DNA of 52,286 nt, taken from assembly GCA_964526325.1 (NCBI GenBank), contig CAZGKM010000008.1:1-52286 (forward strand), in the 5' to 3' direction. Positions within the stretch are counted from its first letter, which is position 1. Each line of letters begins with the position of its first letter. A program made the position numbers and the translations under genes. Positions 6,988-15,593 of the stretch are shown here, in pieces. The notes beneath the pieces are model-generated. The model worked only from the letters and a program-made list of their open reading frames with translations. It was not told the origin of the DNA and did not search any database. Source of the DNA: JACPHD01 sp964526325 (GTDB lineage: Bacteria > Patescibacteriota > Patescibacteriia > Patescibacteriales > GWC2-42-12).

Positions 6988-9882
6988 ATGGGTATAATTG
7001 ATAAAATTTTCGGTGATCCGAATGAAAAAGTCGTTAAAGCTTTACGGCCGATTGTCGAGCAAATTAATAGTTTGGAAAGTAAATACCAGGCCATGAGCGA
7101 TGCGGAATTAAAAGCGCAGACAGGGGAGTTTAGAAAAAGATTGGGAGTTGAAGATGGAGCTGAAGAAGCGAGATCCTATCGCTCCGCCGAAGCTTCGCTC
7201 CAGGATGACAGCAAGAAAAAGCTTGACGAAATTTTACCCGAGGCATTTGCCTTGGTGCGCGAAGCGGCCAGAAGAGTTTTAGGCCAGCGCCATTATGACG
7301 CCCAGCTTATGGGCGGCATAGTGCTTCATCGCGGGCAAATCGCGGAAATGAGAACCGGAGAAGGTAAGACTTTGGTGGCGACTTTACCGGCCTACTTAAA
7401 CGCTTTAACCAAAAATGGCGTGCACGTAATTACCGTTAATGATTATTTAGCCAAACGCGACGCCGAATGGATGGGGCGTGTCCATAGTTTTCTGGGGTTA
7501 AGCGTCGGGTGCATAACACACGAGACTGCGTATAAGTATACTGCGACTCAGAATGACCAATTTCCAATGACCAATGACCAAAAAAATACAAATGCCGATG
7601 AACCAAAATTAAAACTTGTGCCCAGAAAAGAAGCTTATGCCGCGGATATTATTTATGGCACGAATAATGAATACGGTTTTGATTATTTGCGCGATAATAT
7701 GGCGCCGGATTTGAATTCAATGGTCCAGCGCGGCTTAAACTATGCCATCGTCGATGAAGTGGATTCAATTTTAATAGATGAAGCCAGAACGCCGCTGATT
7801 ATTAGCGCTCCGGCCGAAGAATCAACCGAGAAATATTATAAATTCGCCCAGCTAGTTGAAGGCCTGGTTGAAAATGAAGATTATAATGTTGACGAAAAAA
7901 TGCGCGCCGCAACTTTAAGCGAGGCCGGCATCGCCAGAATGGAAAAACTTTTGGGTGTGGAAAATATTTATGTGGCCGGCGGCATGTCTGATGTGCATCA
8001 TATTGAGCAGGCTTTAAAAGCCCGGGTTTTATTTAAGCGCGACCGCGATTATGTTATTAAGGACGGCGAAGTAATTATAGTTGATGAATTTACCGGGCGC
8101 TTGATGCACGGCCGCCGTTATTCCGAAGGTTTGCATCAGGCCATAGAAGCCAAAGAAAAAGTGGACATCCAGCGTGAATCCCAGACCATGGCTACCGTAA
8201 CTTTCCAAAATTATTTTAGGATGTACGCCAAGCTTTCCGGTATGACCGGTACGGCCGTGACCGAAGCCGAAGAATTTTCCAAAATTTATAAGCTGGAAAC
8301 CGTAGTTATCCCGACTAATCGCCCGATGGTGAGAAAAGATCTTAATGATTTGATCTATGCCACGGAAATAGGCAAGTTCAAGGCCGTGGTAGAGGAAGTA
8401 AAAAGGCGCCACGCTTTAGGCCAGCCGGTTTTAGTCGGCACCATCTCAATCGAAAAAAATGAAATTTTAGGAGAAATGCTTGAGCGCGAAGGCGTAATAC
8501 CGCAAATATTAAACGCCAAGCATCACGAAAAAGAAGCGCAAATTATTGCGCGCGCCGGAGAATTCGGCGGAGTTACTATCGCTACCAATATGGCCGGCCG
8601 CGGCGTTGATATTATTTTAGGCGGCAATCCGGTAAATCCGGAAGAGCAGAAAAAAGTTTTGGCAGTCGGCGGTTTGCATATTATCGGCACCGAGCGCCAT
8701 GAATCAAGGCGCATCGATAATCAGCTTAGAGGGCGCGCCGGACGCCAGGGCGATCCGGGTTCATCGCAATTTTACGTTTCCATGGAAGATGATTTGATGA
8801 GAATTTTCGGCGGCGACAGAATGAAAAGTTTAATGGCTACTTTAAAAGTACCGGAAGATATGCCCATAGAAAACGGCATGGTGTCGCGTTCCATCGAATC
8901 GGCGCAACGCAAGGTTGAAGGCAATAATTTCGATATCAGAAAACATTTGGTTGAATATGATGACGTAATAAATAAGCATAGAGAGACGATTTATAGGAAG
9001 AGGCGAGAGATTTTGGAATTGGGGGAAACACCCCCTCTTAATCTCCCCCTTAATAAGGGGGAGAACAGTTTAGTTCCCCTCCTTAATAAAGAGGGGGTTG
9101 GGGGAGGTTCTGCTTGCGATAGCAAAACTTTATCTTCCATTATTTTAGAAATGGTTGAAAATGAAATTGAGCAGGCGGTCATTTTCCATACGGCCGCGGA
9201 CAGCGCCAGAGATTGGAATATCCAGGAAATTTATCAGGTGACCTCAACTATTTTTAACGTTGAGCCAAAATTAAAAGAAGATTTAGCCTCGTTTATTAAA
9301 GACGGAGATAAACTGGATAAAGTAAAAGTCAGAACAAAAATTATTGAGCATCTGTCTGGTTTAGCTAAAGCTAATTATGAAAAAATTTCTAAGTTGGCGG
9401 CTGAAGCTAGCGTTAATTGGCCGCAAGTTGAAAAATCGGTTTTAATCAGATCAATTGATATGCTTTGGATTGAGCATCTTGAAGCCATGGACCATATGCG
9501 CGCCGGCATCGGCCTTCGGGGTTACGGCCAGCGCGATCCGCTGATTGAATATAAAAAAGAAGCTTTTATTTTATATAATGAGCTGAATAATTTAATTCAA
9601 AAACAAGTCGCTTATTCAATTTTTAAAGTGGCTGATTTGGGAAATTTTGTCGCCCCATCTTTAAAAATGCGGCCGCGAAACTATATCGCGCCGGCTAAAA
9701 CCATGGATAAAAATACCGGTTCATTTTCGGCGTTTAAACAAAACGCCGGAGATAAGAAAAAAAATGATAATTTAGATCTAGTCCATGAAAAAGTCAAAGA
9801 CGCCGAAGGCCAAAAAATCGGCCGTAACGATCCGTGCCCTTGCGGGAGCGGCAAGAAGTTTAAGAAGTGCTGTGGGAAATAA
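6988..9882 (+). CDS. secA: Preprotein translocase ATPase SecA
   Basis: Cytoplasmic motor that drives secreted proteins through SecYEG. Visible signatures are Walker A in MRTGEGKTLV (121-130), the Walker B region IVDEVDSILIDEARTPLI, the helicase-like motifs TNMAGRGVDIILGGNP and QLRGRAGRQGDPGSSQFY, and a C-terminal zinc motif NDPCPCGSGKKFKKCC. The 964-residue length is slightly above average because of three in-frame insertions that look repeat-derived: about residues 58-76, 186-205 and 681-708. The frame stays open through all three, so the gene appears functional. A sigma-70-type promoter lies at 6911-6939. secD and secF follow downstream, so the translocon genes are clustered. Confidence 0.97.
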   Translation: MGIIDKIFGDPNEKVVKALRPIVEQINSLESKYQAMSDAELKAQTGEFRKRLGVEDGAEEARSYRSAEASLQDDSKKKLDEILPEAFALVREAARRVLGQRHYDAQLMGGIVLHRGQIAEMRTGEGKTLVATLPAYLNALTKNGVHVITVNDYLAKRDAEWMGRVHSFLGLSVGCITHETAYKYTATQNDQFPMTNDQKNTNADEPKLKLVPRKEAYAADIIYGTNNEYGFDYLRDNMAPDLNSMVQRGLNYAIVDEVDSILIDEARTPLIISAPAEESTEKYYKFAQLVEGLVENEDYNVDEKMRAATLSEAGIARMEKLLGVENIYVAGGMSDVHHIEQALKARVLFKRDRDYVIKDGEVIIVDEFTGRLMHGRRYSEGLHQAIEAKEKVDIQRESQTMATVTFQNYFRMYAKLSGMTGTAVTEAEEFSKIYKLETVVIPTNRPMVRKDLNDLIYATEIGKFKAVVEEVKRRHALGQPVLVGTISIEKNEILGEMLEREGVIPQILNAKHHEKEAQIIARAGEFGGVTIATNMAGRGVDIILGGNPVNPEEQKKVLAVGGLHIIGTERHESRRIDNQLRGRAGRQGDPGSSQFYVSMEDDLMRIFGGDRMKSLMATLKVPEDMPIENGMVSRSIESAQRKVEGNNFDIRKHLVEYDDVINKHRETIYRKRREILELGETPPLNLPLNKGENSLVPLLNKEGVGGGSACDSKTLSSIILEMVENEIEQAVIFHTAADSARDWNIQEIYQVTSTIFNVEPKLKEDLASFIKDGDKLDKVKVRTKIIEHLSGLAKANYEKISKLAAEASVNWPQVEKSVLIRSIDMLWIEHLEAMDHMRAGIGLRGYGQRDPLIEYKKEAFILYNELNNLIQKQVAYSIFKVADLGNFVAPSLKMRPRNYIAPAKTMDKNTGSFSAFKQNAGDKKKNDNLDLVHEKVKDAEGQKIGRNDPCPCGSGKKFKKCCGK
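7165..7214 (+). repeat. In-frame repeat insertion 1 in secA
   Basis: Around GATCCTATCGCTCCGCCGAA the DNA forms an imperfect palindrome ending in CAGGATGACA. It is translated as R-S-Y-R-S-A-E-A-S-L-Q-D-D-S. This peptide is foreign to the SecA family and is typical of a genomic repeat that landed in frame. Confidence 0.6.
7552..7580 (+). repeat. In-frame repeat insertion 2 in secA (AATGACAAATTTCC family)
   Basis: AATGACCAATTTCCAATGAC matches the intergenic repeat at 1235 and 4668 with one change. It is translated as N-D-Q-F-P-M-T-N-D-Q, in a SecA region where family members have no such stretch. Confidence 0.65.
9028..9107 (+). repeat. In-frame repeat insertion 3 in secA (CCCCCTCTTAATCTCCCCC type)
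   Basis: Two nested inverted repeats, CTCCCCCTTAATAAGGGGGAG and CCCCTCCTT...AAGAGGGGG, are read as P-P-L-N-L-P-L-N-K-G-E and V-P-L-L-N-K-E-G-V-G-G-G. Low-complexity peptides of this kind are typical of dispersed repeats lying in coding sequence. Confidence 0.65.
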
Positions 9883-10195
9883 TATGGCTATAATCAAGAA
9901 AAAAATTTGGCCAGAATACTTTGACGCAGTAGTTTCTGGAAAGAAAAAATTTGAGCTCCGCCTTAATGATTTCGAAGTTAAAGAAGGCGATATGCTTATA
10001 CTTGAAGAATGGAATCCTGAAACGAAAAAATATACGGGGAAAAAAGTCCAGAAGAAAGTAACTTATGTTGGAAAGTTTAAAATAGATAAATTATTCTGGC
10101 CAGAAGAAAAGATAAAAGAGAAGGGAATTCAAATTATTTCACTGGGATAGTCCTGCGAAGTAGTATTGAAGATCAAAAAGTGCTGTGGGAAATAA
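9865..10195 (+). repeat. 18-bp direct repeats framing the DUF3850-like gene
   Basis: AAGTGCTGTGGGAAATAA, the last codons and stop of secA, occurs at 9865-9882 and again at 10178-10195. The copies enclose exactly the small gene between them, 313 bp from copy to copy. This looks like an insertion or a duplication of the secA tail. Confidence 0.7.
9884..10150 (+). CDS. DUF3850-like small protein (ASCH/PUA-type fold)
   Basis: 88 residues, starting at the ATG 1 nt after the secA stop. A longer frame open from 9785 would overlap secA and has no support. The core KIWPEYFDAVVSGKKKFELR, then the N-D-F-x-V-x-E-G-D-M-L-I-L-E-E-W pattern and the Y-T-G motif match DUF3850/ASCH proteins. These have a PUA-like beta-barrel and are thought to bind RNA or modified nucleotides; the exact role is unknown. 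Such genes are often carried by phages and mobile elements. The 18-bp repeat of the secA tail on its far side supports recent arrival here. Confidence 0.75.
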   Translation: MAIIKKKIWPEYFDAVVSGKKKFELRLNDFEVKEGDMLILEEWNPETKKYTGKKVQKKVTYVGKFKIDKLFWPEEKIKEKGIQIISLG

Positions 10196-10202
10196 AAATA
10201 GC

Positions 10203-10317
10203 TGTCATTGCGAGCCTCGCATTTGGAGGCGAAGCAATCTCCGGTAAAAATCCACGTACTTTCCGCTTAATTAGGGATTGCTTCGTCGCGCCGAGTACGG
10301 TGCTTCTCGCGATGACA
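10203..10317. repeat. TGTCATTGCGAG-type palindromic element
   Basis: The ends TGTCATTGCGAG (10203-10214) and CTCGCGATGACA (10306-10317) are inverted copies. Inside, GCGAAGCAATCTC and GGGATTGCTTCGTCGC pair as well. This is a repeat type known from many bacterial genomes and has MITE-like organisation. No coding frame is present. Confidence 0.75.
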
Positions 10318-10404
10318 TAAGTTATTTAATTTTAGCCATTTATTTACGCTTGATTTTATTGGTAAATTGAATTAAAATATAAAATAAGAGAAATAACTTC
10401 ATTC

Positions 10405-10421
10405 ACACCCTGATTGGGTGT
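10405..10421 (+). terminator. Small GC hairpin ACACCC/GGGTGT, possible terminator
   Basis: A 6-bp stem with a 5-nt loop is followed only by TATT, so termination would be weak. It sits just ahead of the hairpin leader of secD. Confidence 0.35.
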
Positions 10422-10432
10422 TATTAATTAGC

Positions 10433-10543
10433 TTTAAAAACTTTTTTAAAAAAAGTTTTTAATATTTTCAAAAAATATAATGAATCAAGTAAAAATTTAA
10501 TAGCGGACAAAGTCCTACGGCCATTAAATTTTTACTTGATATA
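10433..10543 (+). promoter_or_regulatory. Hairpin leader element, copy 2 (upstream of secD)
   Basis: It has the same order as the hpf copy: A/T hairpin, TATAATG (10476-10482), and perfect 18-bp arms at 10484-10501 and 10523-10540. The inner stem is GGAC-AAA-GTCC (10505-10515), followed by TACGGCC. Relative to copy 1, three stem positions changed on both sides (A-T to G-C, T-A to A-T, and G-C to A-T in the inner stem), so pairing is kept. The hairpin ends 3 nt before the first secD ATG. Confidence 0.75.
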
Positions 10544-12727
10544 ATGAATATGTCAGACAATATTCTAAAAACTTTATCCCAGCCAAGCGCTAGAGGTAAA
10601 ATCTGGTGGGTTTTTGCTTGCATAATGATTTTAGCTTTAGGCGCGGCGCTGATTGATTTCGGCTCTTATTATAATAAAGCGGTTGATAAATTTAAAGCGC
10701 CTTTTCCTAAAGTCAAAGAAGTTCCTTTTAGATTAGGGCTTGATTTGCTTGGCGGAACTCAATTAACTTATCAGGCTGATGTTTCGGCTCTTTCTGCGGC
10801 TGAAAAAGGCAACGCGGTTGAAGGCGTTAGGGATGTAATCGAGCGCAGAGTAAATGTTTTTGGCGTTAGCGAGCCTAACGTGCAGATAAACCGAACTTCC
10901 GGCGGCGATTATAGAATAATCGTGGAAATGGCCGGCATTAAAGATGTCAAGCAAGCCATCCAAATGATCGGTGAAACTCCTTTGCTTGAGTTTAAAGAGC
11001 AAAATAATGAAATTAGGAAAATGACGGCTGAAGAAACCAAGCAGTTGAATGATTTTAACCAGGCGGCCGAAAATAATGCAACCGAAATTTTAGGCAAAGT
11101 TATTTCCGGCGGCGATTTTAACGCTTTGGCCTCGACCTTAAGCCAAGATGAAAAAACTAAAGCCAGCGGCGGAAATTTGGGCTGGATTACGGAAAAAGAC
11201 AACCCCGAAATATATAATTTGGCGAAAAATATCGAAGTTGGAAAAACCAGTACCGATTTGGGGCGAGTAACCGGCGGTTATGAAATTATTAAGGTAATGG
11301 ATAAGAGAGCGAAAGTTAACCCATTTAACAATACGGAAGATAAAGAGGTTAGAGCTTCGCATCTTTTAATTTGCTTTACTGATAATACCGGCTGCGAAAG
11401 CGGTTTAACCAAAGAACAAGCCTTAGAAAAAATAACCAAGTTAAAAGCTCAGGCAACGACGGAAAATTTTAAAGATTTAGTCAAGCAAAATTCCACCGAA
11501 CCCGGCGCGCGCAATACTGCCGGAGATTTAGGCTGGTTTGCTTCAGGCGCAATGGTAAAACCGTTTGAAGACGCGGTTTTTAATCAGGCGGTCGGCACAA
11601 TATCCGATCCGGTAGAAACAGATTTTGGCTTTCATTTAATATATAAGCAAGAAGAAAGAAAAGTTGAAGAAATTAATGTAAGCCATATTTTCATTAAGAC
11701 TATGGCCGAAGAAGATATCGTCGGCAATCAAAGCGAATGGAAAAATACCGAGCTGACGGGAAAAAATTTAAAGTCGGCAACGGTTGAATTCAATCCTCAA
11801 GACGGTTCGCCGGAAGTTTCGCTGGTTTTTGACGACGAGGGCGCGAAAATGTTTGAAGATATTACGGCGCGTAATGTCGGTAAGCCGGTAGCTATTTATT
11901 TAGACGGTTATCCGATCAGCGTGCCGAATGTAAATGAGAAAATAACCGGCGGTAAAGCCGTAATTTCCGGGAAGTTTAATATTACCGAAGCAAAATTACT
12001 GACGCAAAGGCTTAATGCCGGCGCTTTGCCGGTTCCGATTGAACTTGTTAATCAGCAGACTATCGGCGCGAGCTTAGGCCAGCAGTCGGTAACCGACAGC
12101 ATGAAAGCCGGCTTAATCGGTTTTGTTGTAATCGTTCTGTTTATGATCCTCTTTTATAGATTGCCCGGCTTAATGGCCGTAATGGCGCTTGTAGTTTACA
12201 GTTTGCTGGTATTTGCCATATTTAAAATCGGTTTTTCCATGGCCGCTTTATTATTAGTCGGCATATTTCTCTTAATCGGCATTACGGTTAACGGCTGGTT
12301 TATTTTATTTGCATTTTTAAGCTATATTTTATTGTATTTTATCGGCGGTTTATCGCCTGTAACTTTGACTTTAGCCGGCCTGGCCGGAGCTATTGTCTCC
12401 GTCGGTATGGCTGTTGACGCCAATATTCTGATTTTTGCCAGAATGAAAGAAGAAATAGCCAATGGCAAACCGCTAACAAGCGCGATTGAAGACGGCTTTA
12501 AGCGCGCTTGGCCGTCAATCAGAGACAGTAATTTTAATACCTTAATCACTTGTTTTATTCTTATTATGTTTACTACCAGCGCGGTTAAAGGCTTCGCGAT
12601 TACTTTAGGCTTAGGCGTTATTATTTCCATGTTTACCGCGATATTTATTACCAGAAATTTTTTGAATTTAATACCGTCGGCTTGGCTGGAAAAGCGGCAT
12701 GGCTTGATAACGTCCATAAAAAAATAA
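10544..12727 (+). CDS. secD: Protein translocase subunit SecD with inserted parvulin domains
   Basis: Membrane partner of SecYEG that pulls exported proteins using the proton gradient. An N-terminal membrane helix (about 20-40) is followed by the SecD signature RLGLDLLGGTQLTY (63-76) and the P1 domain. Two peptidyl-prolyl isomerase modules are then inserted. The first is degenerate (about 175-255, GGNLGWI). The second looks complete (about 268-370, with ASHLLI, GDLGWFASGAMVKPFEDAVF and TDFGFHLI). The C-terminal membrane half starts near 515 and holds GMAVDANILIFARMKEE. At 727 residues it is much longer than plain SecD. An ATG at 10550 is an alternative start. secF follows after 13 nt. Confidence 0.93.
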   Translation: MNMSDNILKTLSQPSARGKIWWVFACIMILALGAALIDFGSYYNKAVDKFKAPFPKVKEVPFRLGLDLLGGTQLTYQADVSALSAAEKGNAVEGVRDVIERRVNVFGVSEPNVQINRTSGGDYRIIVEMAGIKDVKQAIQMIGETPLLEFKEQNNEIRKMTAEETKQLNDFNQAAENNATEILGKVISGGDFNALASTLSQDEKTKASGGNLGWITEKDNPEIYNLAKNIEVGKTSTDLGRVTGGYEIIKVMDKRAKVNPFNNTEDKEVRASHLLICFTDNTGCESGLTKEQALEKITKLKAQATTENFKDLVKQNSTEPGARNTAGDLGWFASGAMVKPFEDAVFNQAVGTISDPVETDFGFHLIYKQEERKVEEINVSHIFIKTMAEEDIVGNQSEWKNTELTGKNLKSATVEFNPQDGSPEVSLVFDDEGAKMFEDITARNVGKPVAIYLDGYPISVPNVNEKITGGKAVISGKFNITEAKLLTQRLNAGALPVPIELVNQQTIGASLGQQSVTDSMKAGLIGFVVIVLFMILFYRLPGLMAVMALVVYSLLVFAIFKIGFSMAALLLVGIFLLIGITVNGWFILFAFLSYILLYFIGGLSPVTLTLAGLAGAIVSVGMAVDANILIFARMKEEIANGKPLTSAIEDGFKRAWPSIRDSNFNTLITCFILIMFTTSAVKGFAITLGLGVIISMFTAIFITRNFLNLIPSAWLEKRHGLITSIKK

Positions 12728-12740
12728 TTTTAAATTTCTT

Positions 12741-13649
12741 ATGACTAATTTTAAGATAATCCAAAAAAGAAATATTTGGCTAGGAATTTCCGCCGGCATG
12801 TTTGTTGTTTGTCTTGCAGCTCTTTTAGTTTGGGGTTTAAAGCTTGGCATTGATTTTACCGGCGGCAGTTTATTGGAAGTATCATATAAGGAAAATCGTC
12901 CGACCGTCAGCCAGACGGAAGCCGGTTTAGCCGAATTGAAATTAAGCAGTCTTATAATCCAGCCGGTCGGCGATCGGGATATGATGCTAAAATTTCAGGA
13001 AACTTCCGAAGAAACGCATCAAGCCATTTTAAATAGTCTGGCGAGCATTAACGCCGCTCCCGGCCAAAAAAACTCCATTGAAGAATTGCGCTTTGAGTCA
13101 GTCGGACCGTCAATCGGCGAAGAATTAAAAATTAAATCCATCTGGGCGATATTTTTTGCTTTAATAGCCATGCTGGCTTACATTACCTACGCTTTCAGAA
13201 AAGTATCCAAGCCGGTCGCTTCGTGGAAATACGCTTCGGCCGCCATTATCGCCATGTTTCATGACGCAGTCATAACCGTCGGCATATTCGCGATTTTAGG
13301 CCATTATTATAATATTGAAATTAATATAGCTTTTGTGGCGGCGATTTTAACCGTAATCGGCTATTCGGTGCACGATTCTATAGTGGTTTTTGACCGAACC
13401 AGGGAAAATTTACCGAAAAGTGATTTGGATTTTGCCGGAACCGTTAACACCAGCTTAAATCAAACTTTAATCCGTTCAATACATACTTCATTGACCTCGC
13501 TTTTAGTATTAATCGCTATTATTATTTTTGGCGGAGCTTCAATCAGGACTTTTGTTTTGGCTTTGGCAATAGGTATTTTTGCCGGAACTTATTCATCGAT
13601 TTTCGTAGCCTCGCCGATTTTAGTGGTTTGGGAAAAGTTGAAAAAATAA
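12741..13649 (+). CDS. secF: Protein translocase subunit SecF
   Basis: Works with SecD in the membrane during late protein export. The 302 residues show the N-terminal helix, the motif LGIDFTGGSLLEV, the periplasmic segment ending RFESVGPSIGEELK, and five further hydrophobic helices. The signature VIGYSVHDSIVVFDRTREN occurs at about residues 210-228. Length and order of motifs are normal. It is probably cotranscribed with secD, which ends 13 nt upstream, and a strong terminator follows at 13672. Confidence 0.95.
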   Translation: MTNFKIIQKRNIWLGISAGMFVVCLAALLVWGLKLGIDFTGGSLLEVSYKENRPTVSQTEAGLAELKLSSLIIQPVGDRDMMLKFQETSEETHQAILNSLASINAAPGQKNSIEELRFESVGPSIGEELKIKSIWAIFFALIAMLAYITYAFRKVSKPVASWKYASAAIIAMFHDAVITVGIFAILGHYYNIEINIAFVAAILTVIGYSVHDSIVVFDRTRENLPKSDLDFAGTVNTSLNQTLIRSIHTSLTSLLVLIAIIIFGGASIRTFVLALAIGIFAGTYSSIFVASPILVVWEKLKK

Positions 13650-13671
13650 GATTAAAAATAAAAAATTATTT

Positions 13672-13705
13672 AAAAACGGCGGCATTTTCATAGGCGGCCG
13701 TTTTT
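13672..13705 (+). terminator. Terminator after secD-secF
   Basis: AAAAACGGC (13672-13680) pairs with GCCGTTTTT (13697-13705). The last bases overlap a TTGACA (13704-13709) that may serve as the -35 box of mreB. Confidence 0.75.
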
Positions 13706-13763
13706 GACAAAAGGCTTATTTTTAAGGTAAACTTAAAAAGTAATAAGTGAAAAAATTAATATA

Positions 13764-14807
13764 ATGCTTAATAAATTTTTTGGAAAATTTTCTAAGGACT
13801 TAGGTATTGATTTAGGCACGACTAATACTTTGGTTTATACCCCGGACAAGGGGATTGTTATAAATGAACCTTCGGTAGTGGCGGTTAATATGCGCACCGA
13901 TGAAATTTTATGCGTGGGCGCTGAAGCGAAAAAAATGCTCGGCAAAACTCCGCCCCATATTCAAGCCATTAAGCCTTTGGTTGACGGCGTGATTTCCGAT
14001 TTTGAAGTTACGGAAAAAATGCTTAAATATTTTATCGATAAAGTCCATGCCGAGCATTTTACCCTAGTGCCTCGTCCGCGGGTAGTCATCGGCATTCCTT
14101 TGGATATTACCGAGGTGGAAAAAAAGGCGGTTGAAGACGCGGCCAAATCGGCCGGCGCGCGAGAAGTTTTTTTAATTGAGCAATCAATGGCCGCGGCGAT
14201 CGGCACTCGTCTGGACGTTACCGGCGCTCAAGCCACTATGGTGGTTGATATCGGCGGCGGCACGACTGAAATCGCGGTTATTTCTTTGGGCGGCGTCGTT
14301 ACCTGGAAAACTTTGCGCTTGGCCGGAAACGCTTTGGATAACGATATTATCCAATATGTAAGAGAAGAATTTAATATTTTAATCGGCGAGCAGGTGGCGG
14401 AAAATATAAAAATAAGGATTGGTTCGGCTGCAACTTTAAAAGAATCCATTGAGATGCCTTTGCGCGGCCGGGATTTAATCAACGGCCTGCCGAAAGAAGT
14501 TATGATAACCGATAGCCAGGTCAGAGAAGCGATGCAAAGAGTTATAAGGCAAATTGTTGAAAACATTAAAATAACTTTAGAAACCACGCCGCCGGAATTG
14601 GTATCGGATATTTATGAACACGGTATTATTTTAACCGGCGGCGGCGCTTTGCTTCGCGGTCTGGATAAAGAAATCGCCCAAGCCACTAAAATTCCGGTTA
14701 GAGTGGCCGAAGATCCTTTAACCTGCGTAGTTAGGGGAACAGGCATGCTTTTGGCCGATCCGGCTTTGCTCGCCAAAGTGTTATCGCCGGCCACGGAAGA
14801 ATACTAA
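13764..14807 (+). CDS. mreB: Rod-shape actin MreB
   Basis: Actin-like ATPase that guides lateral cell-wall synthesis from the inner face of the membrane. The start is preceded by TTAATATAATG without an SD. Actin-fold motifs are all present: phosphate-1 DLGIDLGTTNTLVY (residues 12-25), phosphate-2 MVVDIGGGTTEIAVISLGG, and the adenosine motif GIILTGGGALLRGLD near the C-terminus. The short amphipathic N-terminus (LNKFFGKFSK) fits membrane binding. The 347-residue length is normal. mreC follows, as in most rod-shaped bacteria. Confidence 0.96.
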   Translation: MLNKFFGKFSKDLGIDLGTTNTLVYTPDKGIVINEPSVVAVNMRTDEILCVGAEAKKMLGKTPPHIQAIKPLVDGVISDFEVTEKMLKYFIDKVHAEHFTLVPRPRVVIGIPLDITEVEKKAVEDAAKSAGAREVFLIEQSMAAAIGTRLDVTGAQATMVVDIGGGTTEIAVISLGGVVTWKTLRLAGNALDNDIIQYVREEFNILIGEQVAENIKIRIGSAATLKESIEMPLRGRDLINGLPKEVMITDSQVREAMQRVIRQIVENIKITLETTPPELVSDIYEHGIILTGGGALLRGLDKEIAQATKIPVRVAEDPLTCVVRGTGMLLADPALLAKVLSPATEEY

Positions 14808-14810
14808 GGC

Positions 14811-14928
14811 AATTTTCAATTTTCAATTCTCAATTTTCAATGAATTTTTAATTTATTAATTATTAAATTGAAAATTAAATCATTGTTTGAAAATTGATAA
14901 TTGATCATTGAAAATTAGGTATGAATTA
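14811..14928. repeat. AT-rich palindromic spacer (CAATTTTCAATTTTCAA type)
   Basis: CAATTTTCAATTTTCAATTC on the left and GAAAATTGATAATTGATCAT on the right are inverted copies around an AT-rich centre. The class is the same as at 49398-49530 and it lies between mreB and mreC. Confidence 0.55.
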
Positions 14929-14943
14929 ATATTGTCATGTGTT

Positions 14944-15593
14944 ATGTTGAGATTAAATGTCAAAAAATATTTTATTGTATTTTCAGTCATAGTGCTGCTT
15001 ATTTTTTTGCACTATATTAAATTATTGAATCCGGTTGAATCATTTTTGAGCCAGAGTCTGAAGTCCATTCTAAGAAGTTTTTATTCCATAAGCACCAATA
15101 TAAATAAAACTTATTCAAGGGAGGCCGAAAAACAAGATTTAGCCTTTGAATTAAAAAAAGCCGAAGAAAAAATAAATCAATTAATCTCTGAAAACGTTAA
15201 ATTAAGATTTTTAGAAGAAGAGAATTCGGTATTAAGAAAGCATCTTAATTTTTTAAATAAAGACAATCGGCGCTATTTAATGGCCAATATTATTTCACGG
15301 GGTGAATTAACCGGTGCGAGCAGCGAAGGCAGCCAGTCGGTTTTAATTGATAAAGGTTCGGTAGATGGCTTATTCGCCGGGCTGGCGGTTATCAGCTCAG
15401 AGGCTATCGGCACCTCAAGCCAAGGGGTTATTATAGGGAAAATAGTTAATGTTAAAGAGAATATCGCGGAAGTTTATTTGGTAACCAATAAAAACAGCAA
15501 ATTAGCCGCGTCAATTTTTGGAGAAAATAAAACTTCCGGCATTGCCTCGGGAGAGCTCGGCTTAACGATAAAAATGAATTTTATACCTCAGAC
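14944..15593 (+). CDS. mreC: Rod-shape protein MreC, C-terminus lost in the assembly gap
   Basis: Periplasmic scaffold that links MreB to the wall-synthesis enzymes. The chosen ATG starts M-L-R-L-N-V-K-K-Y-F and leads directly into the single membrane helix; a TTG at 14908 in the same frame would add 12 unlikely residues. After the helix come a coiled coil (AEKQDLAFELKKAEEKINQL, then VKLRFLEEENSVLRKHL) and the beta domain with NIISRG, VLIDKGSVDGLFAGLAVIS and GVIIGKIVNV. The frame runs 217 codons into the 100-N gap; about 50-60 more residues are expected. mreD and a PBP2 gene often follow and could be hidden in the gap. Confidence 0.88.

Noticed and set aside
8991..9182. Minus-strand frame inside secA
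   Set aside because: It is the other strand of the in-frame repeat insertion 3.
9785..9883. Longer N-terminus of the DUF3850-like protein
   Set aside because: It would overlap the conserved secA zinc-motif region in another frame and gives a basic, unsupported extension.
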